Assembly: GCA_030411725.1 (NCBI GenBank)
Contig: MU839827.1
Location: 496,001 to 560,000, forward strand
DNA: 64,000 nt
Source: Echria macrotheca
Lineage: Eukaryota; Ascomycota; Sordariomycetes; Sordariales; Schizotheciaceae
Direction of reading: 5' to 3'
Position 1 is the first letter of the stretch, and the number at the start of each line of letters is the position of its first letter. A program made the position numbers and the translations under genes. Below the pieces are notes generated by a model that searched no databases, was not told the origin of the DNA, and was given only the letters and a program-made list of their open reading frames with translations. Shown piece by piece: positions 9,327 to 20,460 of this stretch.

Positions 9327-12300
9327 CGTGGGCTTTTTTTTCTATGCAAGAGACGGGAAGGGAAAGAACGAGCAACAAAGAGCAGAAGCCACCGACAACA
9401 ACGAGACCCCTTTTTATTTTTTATTTAATTTTTTGCGTATTTTTTTCTCGAGGGATTTTCCGATCACGGGAGAGGGAGGATGGGAGAATGGGGGACGAGG
9501 TCTGGGTGGATGGGCGCGGATTTTGTTCGCCGTGGAATGGGGAATTGGGGCTGTTTGCAGGAACATGCAACAGAAGCAAAGCAGAAGGAACATGGAAGCG
9601 GCCATTCGAACGTCATGGGCCACTGACAGGGGGCAAGTCAGCATTGCAAACCGCCATCCACTCAGCTGACCATGCCGTCCCAACATTTCCGCCCGCAGGG
9701 GGCTCTCTCAACCGGGAGAATCGGTGCATAAGAAAATAGCTCACCGCTCCTTCACTTGGCACAGGCACGGGATCTGGCAGCTTGGCTGGCCACAGGCTGC
9801 CGGGGCTGGTCACCGTCCGCTGTAGCGATTGGGGGGTGTGTGCTGTAGGCAGGTCCGAACACGGACCTAGAAATCAGGAATAAGGAATGAGGGTGCTGCA
9901 GCGTGTGCTGCCGATTTGCTGGGAGTCGACTGGCGTCCGATGTCTCATGATTGTGGAAATTCAGCCGAACTTTGGCCATATTACACTAAAAGCCGTGCGC
10001 AATCCAGGAGCTGGATTGTGCGGATGGGACGCACAATGGATGCACTCGCGGGCGACGCAATCGCTGCGGTCGATGCACAATCAGTGCAGTTCGAAGTCGC
10101 ACTGGCTGCAATCAGTGCAGTCGGTCAGTGCAGGCATCCAATGTGCTGCGCGGATGGCCACCACGGATCCCGCGACCGACAGTCCCCCGACAGGGCCAGT
10201 CCCAGGCTCCCGCGCCCCCGAGCGTCCGAACTCGTCGCCAACGATGCCAACCCCCACGGCTTGCCCCTCGGCGCCCCCGCGGGGAGCGGCAGGTGAGAGA
10301 CCGATCACGATCGGACACCTCCCGGCCGTCCTGCTGCGAGGCCAGGGAGCGGCCAGCTCTGAAACTGTTGAACCCACCACGCAAAGGCGGTCAGCCACGC
10401 TAGACCGGTGCGACGGTCAGATGATTGTTCGAAACTGCAGCCAGCCCGGCCGCGGTGACAGCAGCCAGAGCGCTAGGCCCAGTGCAGAAGACGCGCGGAA
10501 CGGCCAAGCGCTTCGGCGGCTTCGGTGGCTCGGGTGGGTGGGGAGCGGCGGCGATGGCATTGTCTCGCCGAAAGACGTCCTGCCGTGCGCCGTATATTGC
10601 CGGCATTTGGTAAATTGACAGCGGCAGCTCAATCCGGGTTTGTTGGTGGAGAATTCGAGCAGCATGACATCACGCAGCACCTCGGGTTTCGTCAATTCGT
10701 ATCGACTGGTACCTCCTTGCTCGCCCGCTAAGAATAGATGAAGGCGCTGACCGACGCCCATGAAATCGCCATTTTCTCCTCAGCCCTTTTCACGCAGCCC
10801 CGCGAGGCGAACGCCGTGCACGCCGTGCTCTTCGGCGTCGCGGACCATTCTCGCCCCTCTTGCAGAAAAAAATCAGATTGGTGTTTCCCGGAAAGAGGGT
10901 GTCGTGGGGCACGCCTAGATCGATCACCCCACACTGACACCCTCCTCAGCCCCTCCTTCGTGATGTTCCTGATGGAGAGGGACCCCCAGATTCCCAGAAT
11001 TTCCAGGCAAGTCTCGCTCACTCTCTCACCCACCTCGCTAAGGCTCCCCACAACCATTCCCGTCCTTGGCGTTTTCCCGTCAAGGTTGCAATTGGTAACG
11101 CGTTCGGTACCCAGTGGCAGACCGGCAACCCTCTCTCACCGTCCCACCACACCATACGCTTGCGGCCCTGGTTGCCTGGCTTGCTTGACTCGCGGGGACC
11201 TTGGGGTTAAAGGTCTTAGCCTATGGGGGGATAAAAAACCACCGCGACAAGGAAGCCCGTTGGGGCTGCCCGTGTGGTTGCAACAGCAGCCAGTCACGAG
11301 GCACTGGGACAGAGTTCTTCTTCTGGTCCTTTACGTAACAGCTGGGCCGGTGGCCGGACCCGGCAGACGGCCTGGAGAGGGGCCCCTCGACGAGCCCGTC
11401 ACAATGCGGTCCCCGTTACACCAGATACACCTCGCACCATCACAGGTTGTTGGGAGTCCAAACCGCCCAACCCGCGTTATCTGAAGGGGACGAGCGATTC
11501 CGATTACCGATCCGCGTCCTGTGCGACGAATTGGGCCAGATCTCGAGCGCAAAATGCGGGCTTTGTTGGCTTGACGGCGGATGGCAACGGCGCCATTGAC
11601 TTTTCATGTCACGGGACACGAAGCTGCTACGCGGGCCAATGGTGGTGAAACACCAAGAGGAGCAGATGAGAAGCACACTATCAGCAGGAGATGAAGGGCT
11701 TGTCGAAGTGACGGCGCCTGAGATGAGTGCGACACGTAGGCGTTGCAGCCTGAGATTAGCCATTTGGGCTTCGGGACGGTTGTGCACCATCAGTGTCACA
11801 ATCAGAAACTTGACGATGCGGTGTCGGGTGAGCTACGCCACCCGCGAGCAGTTGTGGATGACTGTTCTTGGGTGTCAGATGCTGCTGATTATCACGGATG
11901 CTTCGGCAGAAGCGTCTTGACAGTCGCCAGTTTGCGAACACTGCCGAGCAATTCTAGTATTCCAATACGGCACAGACGGTTGGTACGGATACACGGCCGG
12001 AACGAGCGAGCCATCAATTTTTCTCTGCTCGTCATGGATTTGGCACCTTCGGGGTGCAATTGGCCGAGGGAGAAATGCCTAAATACTGGTCCGGATCCGC
12101 CGCTGCTTGGTTCCCTCGACTCCACGGATGTCCACAATTGAACCGGTGTTTTTCCGGGCCGGATCGTCAGCGGGGAAGGTGCAGCAATCGGCCTGTCACC
12201 GGAGCAGACGGCGCCGGGAGTCCGGCCCGGACACGGAGGTGGTCCGGTTTCGGGCCATTCCGCCACGTCTGGTTGGCCAAGCCGATCTAGGTGGGGCACA

Positions 12301-12364
12301 CGGCGGAATCCCGCGGTGGGGCCGGGCCGCTAACAGACTCCGCCCAGAGAATGACAGGAAGTGC
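9327..12364. other. intergenic, no convincing gene
   Basis: The 5' side of the GH94 gene is T- and A-rich (9400-9450). The rest has several overlapping open frames on both strands, the longest 248 codons at 10738-11484, with no domain and no consistent splice joins. A local patch at 10075-10135 repeats short TCAGTGCAG words. I see no RNA gene or transposon ends. Confidence 0.45.
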
Positions 12365-13610
12365 TTATTCACCGGAAGGCCCCATTTGGCGTTCGTTCAG
12401 CAGGCCAGGGATCGAAAAATCTGGCGAGCCGTCGGAGTTCCACCCAATCATCTTGGCCCCGACGTACCTGTTGTCACGGCATTCGGCGGACCTTTCGTTG
12501 ACTGAGTAAACACTCCATATTTCGGTCTCATCGGGACTCAGAAAGAATCTGGGTAGATACATCATTAGCAGCACGATCGGACATATCAGGGCTCGCCGGC
12601 CTTTCCTGGAGCACCGACACGTACTTATTGTCGCTAGCATGGCAAGTTGCGTTGGGTGTCGGGTGGTAAGCCACGCTCTGGTGGGGGCCGGTCTTGACCC
12701 AGCTGCTCGCCGACATCGGATCGCCAGACCCTTTGTATGCGAGCATCCCAAACAGGACAGAGTTGAAGTCGAGGGAATAGGTTATGAAAGTCTTGCCGGC
12801 GCGGTTCAGCACGGCGGGGCTGCCGAGCATCGCGCCGAACGCTTGGTCGTGGGGGGTCTCCCAGGCCTCGGTAGCCCTTGTGAGGACCTCTGTGCGACCT
12901 AGCTCGGTAGGTGAAACCATGGGCGCGATGCAGATGGAGTATGAGACGTCCTGGTTGACAGGGCTGGTTCGGCATTTGTACACCATGTACCGCTGGTTGG
13001 CCAATTGGAGGATGGTTGGGTCGTTACTCAGGGTGGTGTTTGTCAACAGGCCGACATACGTAAACGGGTCCCGCACCGCAGTACCACCTGTACCGTACCT
13101 GTGATTAGTAGACGACCATGGCAGGTGAGTGTCACCCACCTTTGAGCACAGCGATGCTTTCATAGGTGTTGGTATCCCACTTTGCGTCGAACCGCGAGTA
13201 GTATATCCACCAGCTGGTTTGTTGTCAGTCATCATGATTCCAGAGCCTCACAGTGGAAGGGGGAAGACGAACACGCCATCGATGAAGTGCAATTCGGGCG
13301 ACGTATACGAGTCCAACGTGGAGGACGGGTGAAAGATCGACTTGGTCTGGCCGGTCTTCAGGCCCTCGAGGGTCGTCGCCCGCGTAATCAGTATCTCGCT
13401 CTGCGGCCCGTCTGGATCGTTCGACGCCAGAAAGTAGTAGTAACCCTCGTAGAAGGTGATGAACGGGTTGTCAAGGTTCGTCGATACGATGGGATTCGAG
13501 TATGGCGCGGCGGCTGCTCCCGTCAAACACATCCAGATCACGGTTAGCCACATGGTCAGCCATGCCGTCCGTAGGGGTCTGCTTCCGCTGATGGTGTGTA
13601 AGGGTTCCAT
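12365..13610 (-). CDS. GH43-like secreted protein with altered catalytic residues
   Basis: Four exons (13610-13252, 13213-13140, 13087-12625, 12548-12365) join in frame to 359 residues. The introns are 38, 52 and 76 nt, with GTGAGG, GTGGGT and GTACGT donors and CTGAC/CTAAT branch sites. A hydrophobic leader (AWLTMWLTVIWMCLTGAAAA) suggests secretion. The fold matches GH43 arabinosidase/xylosidase-like proteins: NPIVSTNLDNPFI at the blade-1 start, EGYYYFLASND, TSPELHFIDG, then WWIYYS, NDPTI, GSPAVLNRAGKTFITYS and a C-terminal SPDETEIWSVY. In active GH43 the first block has Asp-Pro as catalytic base, and a Glu-Gly-Pro block supplies the acid. Here they read Asn-Pro and Gly-Ser-Pro. The pKa-modulating Asp (NDPT) is kept. 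The protein may bind but not cut sugar. The 38-nt intron 1 is unusually short. Confidence 0.78.
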
Positions 13611-14949
13611 CCTCGGGGCTCGGGATCGGATCGGAGGTCGGGGACCAGAACTCGGTGAGTAATCAGACTCGCACTGTGTACGAAGCCTACTAACGTGGTT
13701 GAATTGCTGATCTTCGATACGTCGAACGCAGACCGGATGGCGGAATGGCTGATACTTGAAAGTACTTGTCCAACAGGAGATACCGACCAGGCTTTGTTCG
13801 GATTGCGGGACCGGTTATGTCGGGTTGATTGATCGTAGAAGCTTTTTTTCGATCGATTGATTGCCCCTGCCTCGCCGGGTAAACGACCATTTATCTGTTT
13901 GATTCTTTGCCGGGGTGATCGCGATCGACTGGTCTAGAATGATTAATAACCGCGGGAACAGGGACGAGGTATTGTACAATGCAAATACAATGGCGCAATC
14001 GCAGTCCACCCCAAATACCGGCTTGAGAAGCAGGGAGTACGCGCGGTCTTTGGTACTCAAGGTAACACAGGAACCTGTTTGGTAATGCAAAGTAAAAGGA
14101 CAAACGAAACGAGGGAGGGGTGTTGATTGCATATAGATTGTGTCCAGCTTGGCCGGGCGCCGCCGGGCCCGGGACATGCAAGAGAGGGAACCAGGAAGGA
14201 TTTAGCCTGGGCTGCGCCCGCCGCCTGGATTCGGCGGCCTCGTTTGTGGGAGTCGGTACCTGTCCCAACGAACGGGCATCCCGAGGCGCGCCAAGCCAAG
14301 CCGACGCAGTCTTTTTTTGCAGTCCAAGATTGGTGAGATCGATTCGCTTGAGAGGGGCAGAATCGAGCTTTGAGTCTCTGAGAGGGCAGTTGCGATTCCA
14401 GGGGTCTTTCAGCCCTGGAGTTATCCTGTCCAATGGGGATTCAGCACACCACCGAGGCGTTTCAGCGGGCCGCTTCAGGGGCTTGGGGCCGGCAAAGACT
14501 TGGCAGGGGTTCATGGGAAACCTGGAAAGAAGCCGTCTTTGGTGATGTCACTGACCCACTCAGCTAATCATGTTAATGTTCGGATGACCAGTACTATAGT
14601 TTTTAGAGTTTTCAGACAATATCGTGGATTTCACATGTTGGCGATGACAAGGTGATGATGGTGGATCACTTAAGCCAAGGGGTGGTTCGCGACACAAGTT
14701 GGGGGCGGCAGTTGGGCGACGTAAGACGGGGGGGGAATGATTGGAGCGACGCGCGTTTGCGACCCAACGCAACGCGGCCGGTTTGTGATCCGGCCCCGCC
14801 GAGTTGACTCCCGTCTCAAAACCACAACCGAATTGCATCCCGGCCACGCTTGATGAGCCACCCGGTATCACGGGACGCCAATATCGCAAATCCTACGTCC
14901 AAAAGTCCAGACAACGGGAGGAAGCTGAAAGAAAAACCACAGCACAAAA
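13611..14949. other. intergenic, no convincing gene
   Basis: This is the promoter side of the GH43-like gene, followed by GC-balanced DNA with overlapping open frames of at most about 207 codons on either strand. None carries a domain or a plausible spliced continuation. A T run occurs near 13843-13849. Confidence 0.45.
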
Positions 14950-15852
14950 ATGGAATCGCTCCCAACAGAACTCATCCTCGAAATCCCGCACCACCTACCC
15001 GACGACCTCGCCGACCTCGCCGCGCTAACCCGGACGTCCCGCCACTTTTATCGGATCCTCAACCCGGTCCTCTACAAGCGCGACGTGCAGTCCGGCGCGC
15101 CGCGCGCCCCCTTCTGGGCCGCCGAGACCGGATCCGTCGGCACCCTGCGACACGCAAGAGCCGCGGGCGCCGATCTGGACGAGACGCGACTGTTTTCCAA
15201 GCCGCGCGGGCACATGTCGGATCCGTACGGGATCGACGGCCTCACGCTCGCGAGCCGCGGCGCCGGCGCCGGCGCGGCGCGGCAGACGGCAAGGAAGAGG
15301 CGGAACTCGGCCGGGGCGGTCGGAGCTGTCGGAGTCGGGGCCGCCGTGGCGTTTCTGGATTGGGCTGGTGATGTGAGGACTGTTGCGGCGGCGGCGCCGC
15401 GGTTTTGGTGGCATCCTGTTGATTTGGCTGCGTATTTTGGGCATGGCGGGGTCGTGGAGTATTTGGCTTCGGAAGTTGGGGTTAGTATGTCACTCTCTCG
15501 ATCGAGGGGGTTGTGTGAGTTTAATTGTCGGCCGGGACTGTCAGAGGCGTTTGGGTCGGAGGGGTTGTTGGGTATGGAGGGGGTGTCGCAGGTGGTTAGG
15601 GGGGTTGCGGAGGTGCCGGTGCGGCCGCAGTTGAATTGGGCTATTCATAGTCCGGCGCAGCTTGCTAGGTGTGCGGGGCATCGGGAGCTTGCCGTGTTGA
15701 TTCAGAGGTTGGGACAGGTTGAGGTCCGGCGGGAGGGTGCTGGGAAGAAGAAAGAGGGGGGGAATGGTGAGGGAGATGGGCCGGGGGAGCTGTTGGAACG
15801 GGTTGTGGTTGAGCCGTTTTCTTATCGGGACTTTGTGCTGGAGAGGTTCTGA
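14950..15852 (+). CDS. F-box protein with degenerate ankyrin-like repeats
   Basis: A single frame of 300 residues from the ATG at 14950. The first 45 residues form an F-box (ESLPTELILEI, LADLAALTRTSRHFYRILNP, LYKRD), the Skp1-binding motif of SCF ubiquitin ligases. The rest contains ankyrin-like helices: FWAAETGSVGTLRHARAAGADL near 56-77, WHPVDLAAYFGHGGVVEYL near 153-171, and SPAQLARCAGHRELAVLI near 234-251. The middle, 95-135, is Ala/Arg/Gly-rich and may be poorly ordered. F-box plus ankyrin proteins are common and variable in fungi and probably choose ubiquitination targets. The substrate is unknown. The final residues (SYRDFVLERF) are typical of the end of this protein type. I see no need for an intron. 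Confidence 0.72.
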   Translation: MESLPTELILEIPHHLPDDLADLAALTRTSRHFYRILNPVLYKRDVQSGAPRAPFWAAETGSVGTLRHARAAGADLDETRLFSKPRGHMSDPYGIDGLTLASRGAGAGAARQTARKRRNSAGAVGAVGVGAAVAFLDWAGDVRTVAAAAPRFWWHPVDLAAYFGHGGVVEYLASEVGVSMSLSRSRGLCEFNCRPGLSEAFGSEGLLGMEGVSQVVRGVAEVPVRPQLNWAIHSPAQLARCAGHRELAVLIQRLGQVEVRREGAGKKKEGGNGEGDGPGELLERVVVEPFSYRDFVLERF

Positions 15853-17649
15853 TCTATCGTTGAAGGTACGGAGTAGCCCCTGAATCATTGTTTGGTGACT
15901 GGGTGGGGGTTACAGCCGTCGGTTAACCGGGAAACGGATGGATCAGGGCCACAAGCATACCAGGACTACAGAAGTGTTATGTGTCAGCCTATACGAGGAG
16001 CAAGAGCATGGTGTCAGGATACCCGATTCATTATTACGCGTTCAAAACGAAGGCAAAAGCCATTCCGCATAATGTCAGGTACATAGACGCTATGGTGGAA
16101 ATGTGCTGCCATCCGTTGTTGACCACAGTCTCCCCAGACCCCGTCTTTACTTTACTGTTCTACTCGGGGGTGTTCCGGGAGATGGCGCAGTTCCTCAACC
16201 TCGCTGGATTACTCGCGATCATACCGTGACGGATGGCATTTGCCGGGTTTTGCCCAGTAAGGTATGCACGTAGGCAGCCAAGTAAGTACAGAGCCATTTC
16301 AATGGGAATTTGTTTGTTGCCAAGCTCCGGATGTAGATTCGATGCCAACCCCCTGTAGTACATACCCGACCCGATCGGATACTGTCCAACGCCGTGATCA
16401 TCAGGCGCTGATAGGTAGGACGGTGTGATAGCGAACGGATACCACGACCCGGCCATCCCCAATACCGACTGCATTTCCCCTGTGAAGCGGCGGCGTCAAA
16501 CTAGACCTACATAACTACGTACCCGGGTAAATCTACCAAAAACAACCAACCAGCCAGGCAACGAGCAAGTATCCCCTTCCGAAAAGCGCACATTGTGCCT
16601 CTACATCGGACAAGCTCGTATTCCTTCCCCCTCCTAGAACCCAAAAAGTAAAAGCTACACCTACAACCAACGCACAGTCCACCCCGCATCATGTCAGATA
16701 TACATATACATATACATACCACCTGCCCCAGGTACAAATGCAGCGCCAAAAACATATACATGATGCAACACCCCAACCGACAAAGGAAGCATGCCGAAAT
16801 CGGCGCTCGGTTATCACCCTGCATGGTGGTTGGTTCCCCCCTTATCCCTTATCCCTTATCCCTTATCCTTTCCCCCCTCCCCATCCTATCAATCGGAACG
16901 CGGATAAGCAACGTGAAATGAGCAAAGCTGATTGGGAGGCCTCTCTCTCTCCTCTTCTATTCCATTTTGTGCTTCATTATTCCGTATCTACCCTTGTGAA
17001 ACATTACAAAAACTTTGGGATGCATGCATATGTATGGGTATGTAGAGATCCAAAACCAGAAAAGCGATAAAGCTATTGGTGTGTGTGTGTGTGTGTGTGT
17101 GTGTCGATTTCAGGGGGGAAAGCCCGATGGATGAACAGGGGTAACACGATCCGCTCCCGCTTTGGGTTTTGCAGTCTAGTCGTACCTATCTTCCGTCTTT
17201 GTATTCATGCAGCTTCTCTACATTTCACTCTCTGGTGGAAGGATTGATTTGGATTGGACCGGCCCCTATTTCTTCCCCAGGCGTTGCATTGTGGCATTGT
17301 TGCCGGAAGAGATGCTTGGAAATAGTGCAATGTAAATATCCAAGACGACACACGCATCCGACGGCCCCTAACGGAGGAGATCTATTGTGGCGGATGTATG
17401 ATTTCCCATCCAAGGTACAAAACCAAAGTTCAAGCGAACAAATTGGACCCAAATAGATTTGTTATCTAATGTTCGTTGTCGCGACTACTTGGGTAATCCA
17501 GTTTATAGTTTTATAGTCTCCAGTGGACCCAGCCCTTGTGATGTTGTATTCTATAACGACCTGAACCAATCTTGCCGGATCATCCTTTCCTTCGAACCCA
17601 TGCTTAGTATTCTGATTACGAAGCTTGAATGTCATATTTCATGTTGTTG
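15853..17649. other. intergenic with microsatellites
   Basis: No convincing gene. Simple repeats include TATACA units near 16693-16717, a CTTATCC-type tandem repeat near 16838-16868, and (GT)13 at 17079-17104. Short frames on both strands have no domains. This is the 3' side of both flanking genes, which converge here, so UTRs probably occupy part of it. Confidence 0.45.
17079..17104. repeat. (GT)13 microsatellite
   Basis: A clean GT dinucleotide run between the convergent F-box and Zn2Cys6 genes. It is likely to vary in length between strains. Confidence 0.9.
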
Positions 17650-19875
17650 CTATGGGGATTCCTCAAACGAGCCCTCAATGAGAAGATCGTTGAGGATATC
17701 CGAATCCGTCCCCCAAGCTTGGTCACCCGTCTCTGTCGGGTTTTGTTCCACCAGCATGTCCATATCCGAATCAAATACATACAGTGCTGCGTTGCTCGCA
17801 CTCGGGCTGCTGTGGTAGAGATCAGGAGGAAAGACGCTCGAGAAGGTTGGCTGACTCCCAAGGTTCTCGCCGTGTTGTGCTTCGTCTTCGGATGGAGGGG
17901 ATGCCAGTGCTGGCCAGGCGGCGCCGCGGATGGCAATGGCAAAGATACTCTCGGCTGTCCCCCCAACAACAGGAATACGCCGTGAGAGTTTCTCATAACC
18001 GCGGATGCAGTTGACCAGATAGAAGTGATTGTCGTCCCTCGGGGCCTCGCGCGTCATCTCATTCATGATGTACAGCATGCAAGTGTGCCACGCAATGGTG
18101 TTTTCAGCCGACTCCGTATTAGCCCTGTTAGAGTAGAGGAGATTCTTCAGCTGCTTCATGGACGTCCCAAAAGGATCACGGGGTTGTGCGTCCGTGACGG
18201 GGTTACTGAGATCACCGGCATCACCAGACTCGATGAAGGGTCGAAACAGGTCAAGGATTATGGTGTGGAAGAATATGCTGTGACTTGGTCAGCGAGAGTT
18301 CACGGAATCGACAGAGGGCGACCAACTACATAGCCGTGACGTGAGCCGAGTCTTCGTGGCCATCACGCAGTGGCGAGAGCGATTCAGTAGACCAGGAGAG
18401 CAACCTCTCGTAAATCAGTTCGGCAATGAAAAGAGATACGTGGGGCCGTGCGCCATAGTATGCCTTGGCAATATCGCCGGCGAGGAACCAAAGCTTGGCA
18501 AATGCTCTGAAAAGGTGGCTGGGATACCGGGCGGAATAGCTCGAGGACGGTGCGTCCTCGGCTGCGAGCATGAAGTGCGGAACCTCGATCAAAGGCGTGC
18601 GACGGCCATAGAAGGCGTGGATTCTGCACAATCAATGTCAGCATATGGTCCAATGCCAGGAGAGGAGGTCTCGCACATGTGCCATGCGTAAAACGACCAT
18701 GCCAGCTTATAAGTGTAAAGTCGGTAGGGAACGGGGTCGTATTGAGGGGGCACGGATGGCTGGTACTCGGAAGGTGCGTTGAAAATCCCCTCCATTCCCA
18801 GACTCGTGGCTACCACAACGCTTTCTTCGAGATACCGGAGCTTTTCATCGTCGCGCCCACTGTTATTGCAGCTCATGGCCAGTATCATGGCACCGGAAAG
18901 CGCCGTGACGGAGTGAACATTTCGCTCGTCTGTCCATTGTTTTGCTGCTTCGTCGAAGAACAGCTCTGATAAGATCAGAGATACCTGCTCAGTCGCCATG
19001 TAGCCTTGCTAGCAGGTGGGTCGATTAGTTATGACATTCCTGGTGAGCCAGGAACGAAGTCCTACATACACAGGCGTACGAGAGCAGCGCATTGACCAGG
19101 AAACTCGAACAGAATTCGGGGCGTTTTGCAACCAGACAGTCGAGGAAGAGATCAGCGTCGAAAAATTGGAGTAGGGGGTAGTCGTTGGAGAGATATGAGG
19201 CGATTGCTGCGGCTGCGTATTCATTCGTGACCGGCACATTTGTCCAATATGCTATGTCCACCTTCTCAAGGCGTTCATCGGCGAAGCTGATTCTCCTTGT
19301 TGGCATGAAAAATGATGGATTTGAGCTCGGGTAGCCTTCACTTGCCAGCTTGGTATCGGCCACCTGAGTCTGCTATGCGTCAGAAAGAACCGCACTAGCA
19401 CTAGCCTGGAGGGGAGTAAGCCTTACCATGGCGGCGATTTCCGGTTGAGCCTGGAAGCCCTGCACTATCATCCCAATTACCACGCCGGCTCTGACCTTGC
19501 GGAGGGCTTCCTGAGCCAGAGAATCAGGTAATGTCTTTAAAAGTTGAACCAGGCTCCGCAGGGTGGCGATCTCTCGCTTCATGGCTGTCGTGCGACTTTC
19601 GCCTGGCTGTGTCTCGTAGGAACATGTTGACCCCCTTTTTCCACAGGCTGCACAGGCTGGGCGCACGGCATTGCACTGCTTACCGGGTATAAGGTCAGCG
19701 GTGGCTCATGCTAGGGGAAGCGTCGACGCACCCTTGACTTGTGTGCTCGACAGGGAAGGCAAGCGGCAGGAACTGGCACTCGGCCCCTGGGGAGATCTTC
19801 GGCCCAAGACAGACGTGTGTCCCGTGTGTCCCGGAAGTCGGGCCCGGGCAGCAGTTTCCGGTGAGAGGAAGACAT
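17650..19875 (-). CDS. Zn2Cys6 transcription factor with fungal_trans-type domain
   Basis: Six exons (19875-19732, 19675-19427, 19363-19070, 19008-18677, 18623-18330, 18277-17650) give 646 residues. The start is the first ATG in frame before the finger. The zinc cluster is split by intron 1, which joins CLPCRAHKSR to CNAVRPACAACGKRGSTC and gives perfect CX2CX6CX6CX2CX6C spacing. A short helical linker follows (EIATLRSLVQLLKTLPDSL). The middle-homology domain includes FCSSFLVNALLSYAC, ERNVHSVTALSGAMIL and YRLYTYKLAWSFYAWH. The C-terminus is acidic (SDMDMLVEQN, SDILNDLLIEGS) and could activate transcription. It is transcribed away from the bZIP gene at 20461 and is a diverged paralogue of the factor at 21884: four introns fall at equivalent places. 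Its targets are unknown, but as usual for this family local genes are candidates. Confidence 0.86.
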
Positions 19876-20223
19876 TGCGCCAACTGGGCGGTGGCAGAGG
19901 CCTGGGATGCCGGGGTTTGGCAGAAAACAGCTGGTGGGAGCCAAGAACGGAGGCTCACCAGACAGCCCACACCGTGGTCACGCCGCGGGGGTCGTCTTGC
20001 AGAGACTTTGCGGGCCGCGATCTGCAGCCGCCGAGAGGGTTCCAGTCGGGTTGCCGTAATAATCGGGAGGGTGGCGAAGAGGTCGCAAGCAGCCGCGCCG
20101 AAGTGCGGGGAGTCGGGGGTCCGGCTCGTGCTCGAGGGTCCAGAGGGCGGCATATCCGGGTGGGTGGATCATGAAGCTTGTGGCTTCCAATGAGATGGCC
20201 CGGCGAGATCACCGCGGCTGCTG

Positions 20224-20233
20224 ATTGGCCAAT
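20224..20233. promoter_or_regulatory. palindromic CCAAT box in a divergent promoter
   Basis: ATTGGCCAAT, a CCAAT box on each strand, sits between the divergent Zn2Cys6 (start 19875) and bZIP (start 20461) genes. It could bind the fungal HAP/CBC complex and serve both promoters. This is only a motif match. Confidence 0.4.
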
Positions 20234-20460
20234 GAATTCTCCAAGCGCAAATCGATACACAGGTCATTTTCTTCTTCCACATGCCAACCAACCAACTCAG
20301 CATCACGCACTTCGAGAAGCATCGAATGTTTGCTCGTCGTCACTCCACTCCGGGGGGGCCGCAGACCGATAAAGGCGGCTCCCTGTTACGTTTAACGACG
20401 CCCAAGTCTGCCCCGGCTCCCCGCTAGCAATGACGCCCGACGCGCGCCGTTCTCGACGAC

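Noticed and set aside
19732..19944. A longer N-terminus for the minus-strand Zn2Cys6 factor starting at 19944
   Set aside because: The codon there is TTG. The first ATG in frame before the zinc cluster is at 19875, so I used that.
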